64,000 nt of DNA, taken from assembly GCA_903902705.1 (NCBI GenBank), contig CAIUVX010000196.1, positions 1-64,000 of the forward strand, read 5' to 3'. Every line of letters starts with the position of its first letter. Position 1 is the stretch's first letter. Shown here piece by piece: positions 63,877 to 64,000 of this stretch. A program made the position numbers and the translations under genes. The stretch comes from an uncultured Methylococcales bacterium. GTDB lineage: Bacteria; Pseudomonadota; Gammaproteobacteria; Methylococcales; Methylomonadaceae. The notes beneath the pieces were generated by a model. It saw only the letters and a list, made by a program, of their open reading frames with translations. It did no database searches and was not told the origin of the DNA.

Positions 63877-63893
63877 GGGTACGCAGTGCGTAC
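63877..63893. repeat. GTACGC-GCGTAC repeat upstream of ttcA
   Basis: GGGTACGCAGTGCGTAC is a 6-bp palindrome with a three-base centre, 11 bases upstream of the ttcA start. It is the second copy of the element that covers the lipB start. The remaining bases to 64000 show no gene. Confidence 0.55.
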
Positions 63894-64000
63894 TAATGTT
63901 AGTAAACTGTGTGATGTGACTAAAAGTATAACTTATAAAAACGCGTGATGATTTTCATAATCACCAATAAAAACCCCCAGTGTTTCGACTAATCTAGCCA

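Noticed and set aside
1-64000. CRISPR arrays, rRNA and tRNA genes
   Set aside because: No regularly spaced direct repeats with unique spacers, and no cloverleaf or rRNA signature, were seen by eye on either strand. A dedicated scan could still find a divergent tRNA.

Overview
The window reads as chromosomal DNA of a gammaproteobacterium, AT-leaning and densely coded. Evidence is the complete division and cell wall (dcw) cluster in gammaproteobacterial order, the rlpA-dacA-dat-ybeD-lipB set, and the yciO-M50-scpA-scpB-rluB neighbourhood. A UbiX-like flavoprotein of the dihydromethanopterin-reductase (AfpA/DmrB) type beside a dihydropteroate synthase suggests tetrahydromethanopterin chemistry. 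A methanotroph of the Methylococcales is therefore the best guess, but it is an inference. No rRNA, tRNA or CRISPR array was seen.

Layout. 0-9 kb: yciO (5' truncated), an M50 protease, an inserted type III restriction-modification island (frameshifted mod, a GxxExxY gene between two hairpin repeats, res), then scpA, scpB and rluB. 9-10.7 kb: folK, folB, plsY. 10.8-18.7 kb: a vWA/OmpA lipoprotein, then a secreted redox locus (Tat multicopper oxidase, SCO1-like copper protein, large secreted PKD protein). The oxidase gene and the PKD gene carry related long upstream regions. 19-21.8 kb: AfpA-like flavoprotein, dihydropteroate synthase, RnfB-like ferredoxin, nth. 21.9-24.5 kb: a metallophore RiPP locus with two tandem Cys-Gly precursor genes, an MNIO (DUF692) maturase and its DUF2063 partner. 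24.8-36.3 kb: a signalling array of two hybrid histidine kinases and three REC-HD-GYP proteins, interspersed with palindromic repeats. 36.4-54.0 kb: dcw cluster on the minus strand from ftsZ back to rsmH, headed by a broken mraZ behind a clear promoter and MraZ-type boxes. 54.4-57.2 kb: a LeuB-like dehydrogenase, a nuclease-like hypothetical protein and an IS66 relic. 57.3-60.8 kb: lipB, ybeD, dat, dacA, rlpA. 61.1-63.9 kb: bcp, rnd, ttcA.

How the parts work together. Two loci look copper-linked: the RiPP locus (copper-binding modified cysteines in described relatives) and the oxidase/SCO locus. The signalling array likely passes phosphate from two sensor kinases to three c-di-GMP phosphodiesterases. 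The dcw cluster supplies peptidoglycan precursors and the divisome; it appears to have lost its MraZ regulator while keeping the operator. The most unusual items are the twin-precursor RiPP locus, the paired leaders of the oxidase locus, the decayed mraZ, and the restriction island spliced up to the scpA start codon.
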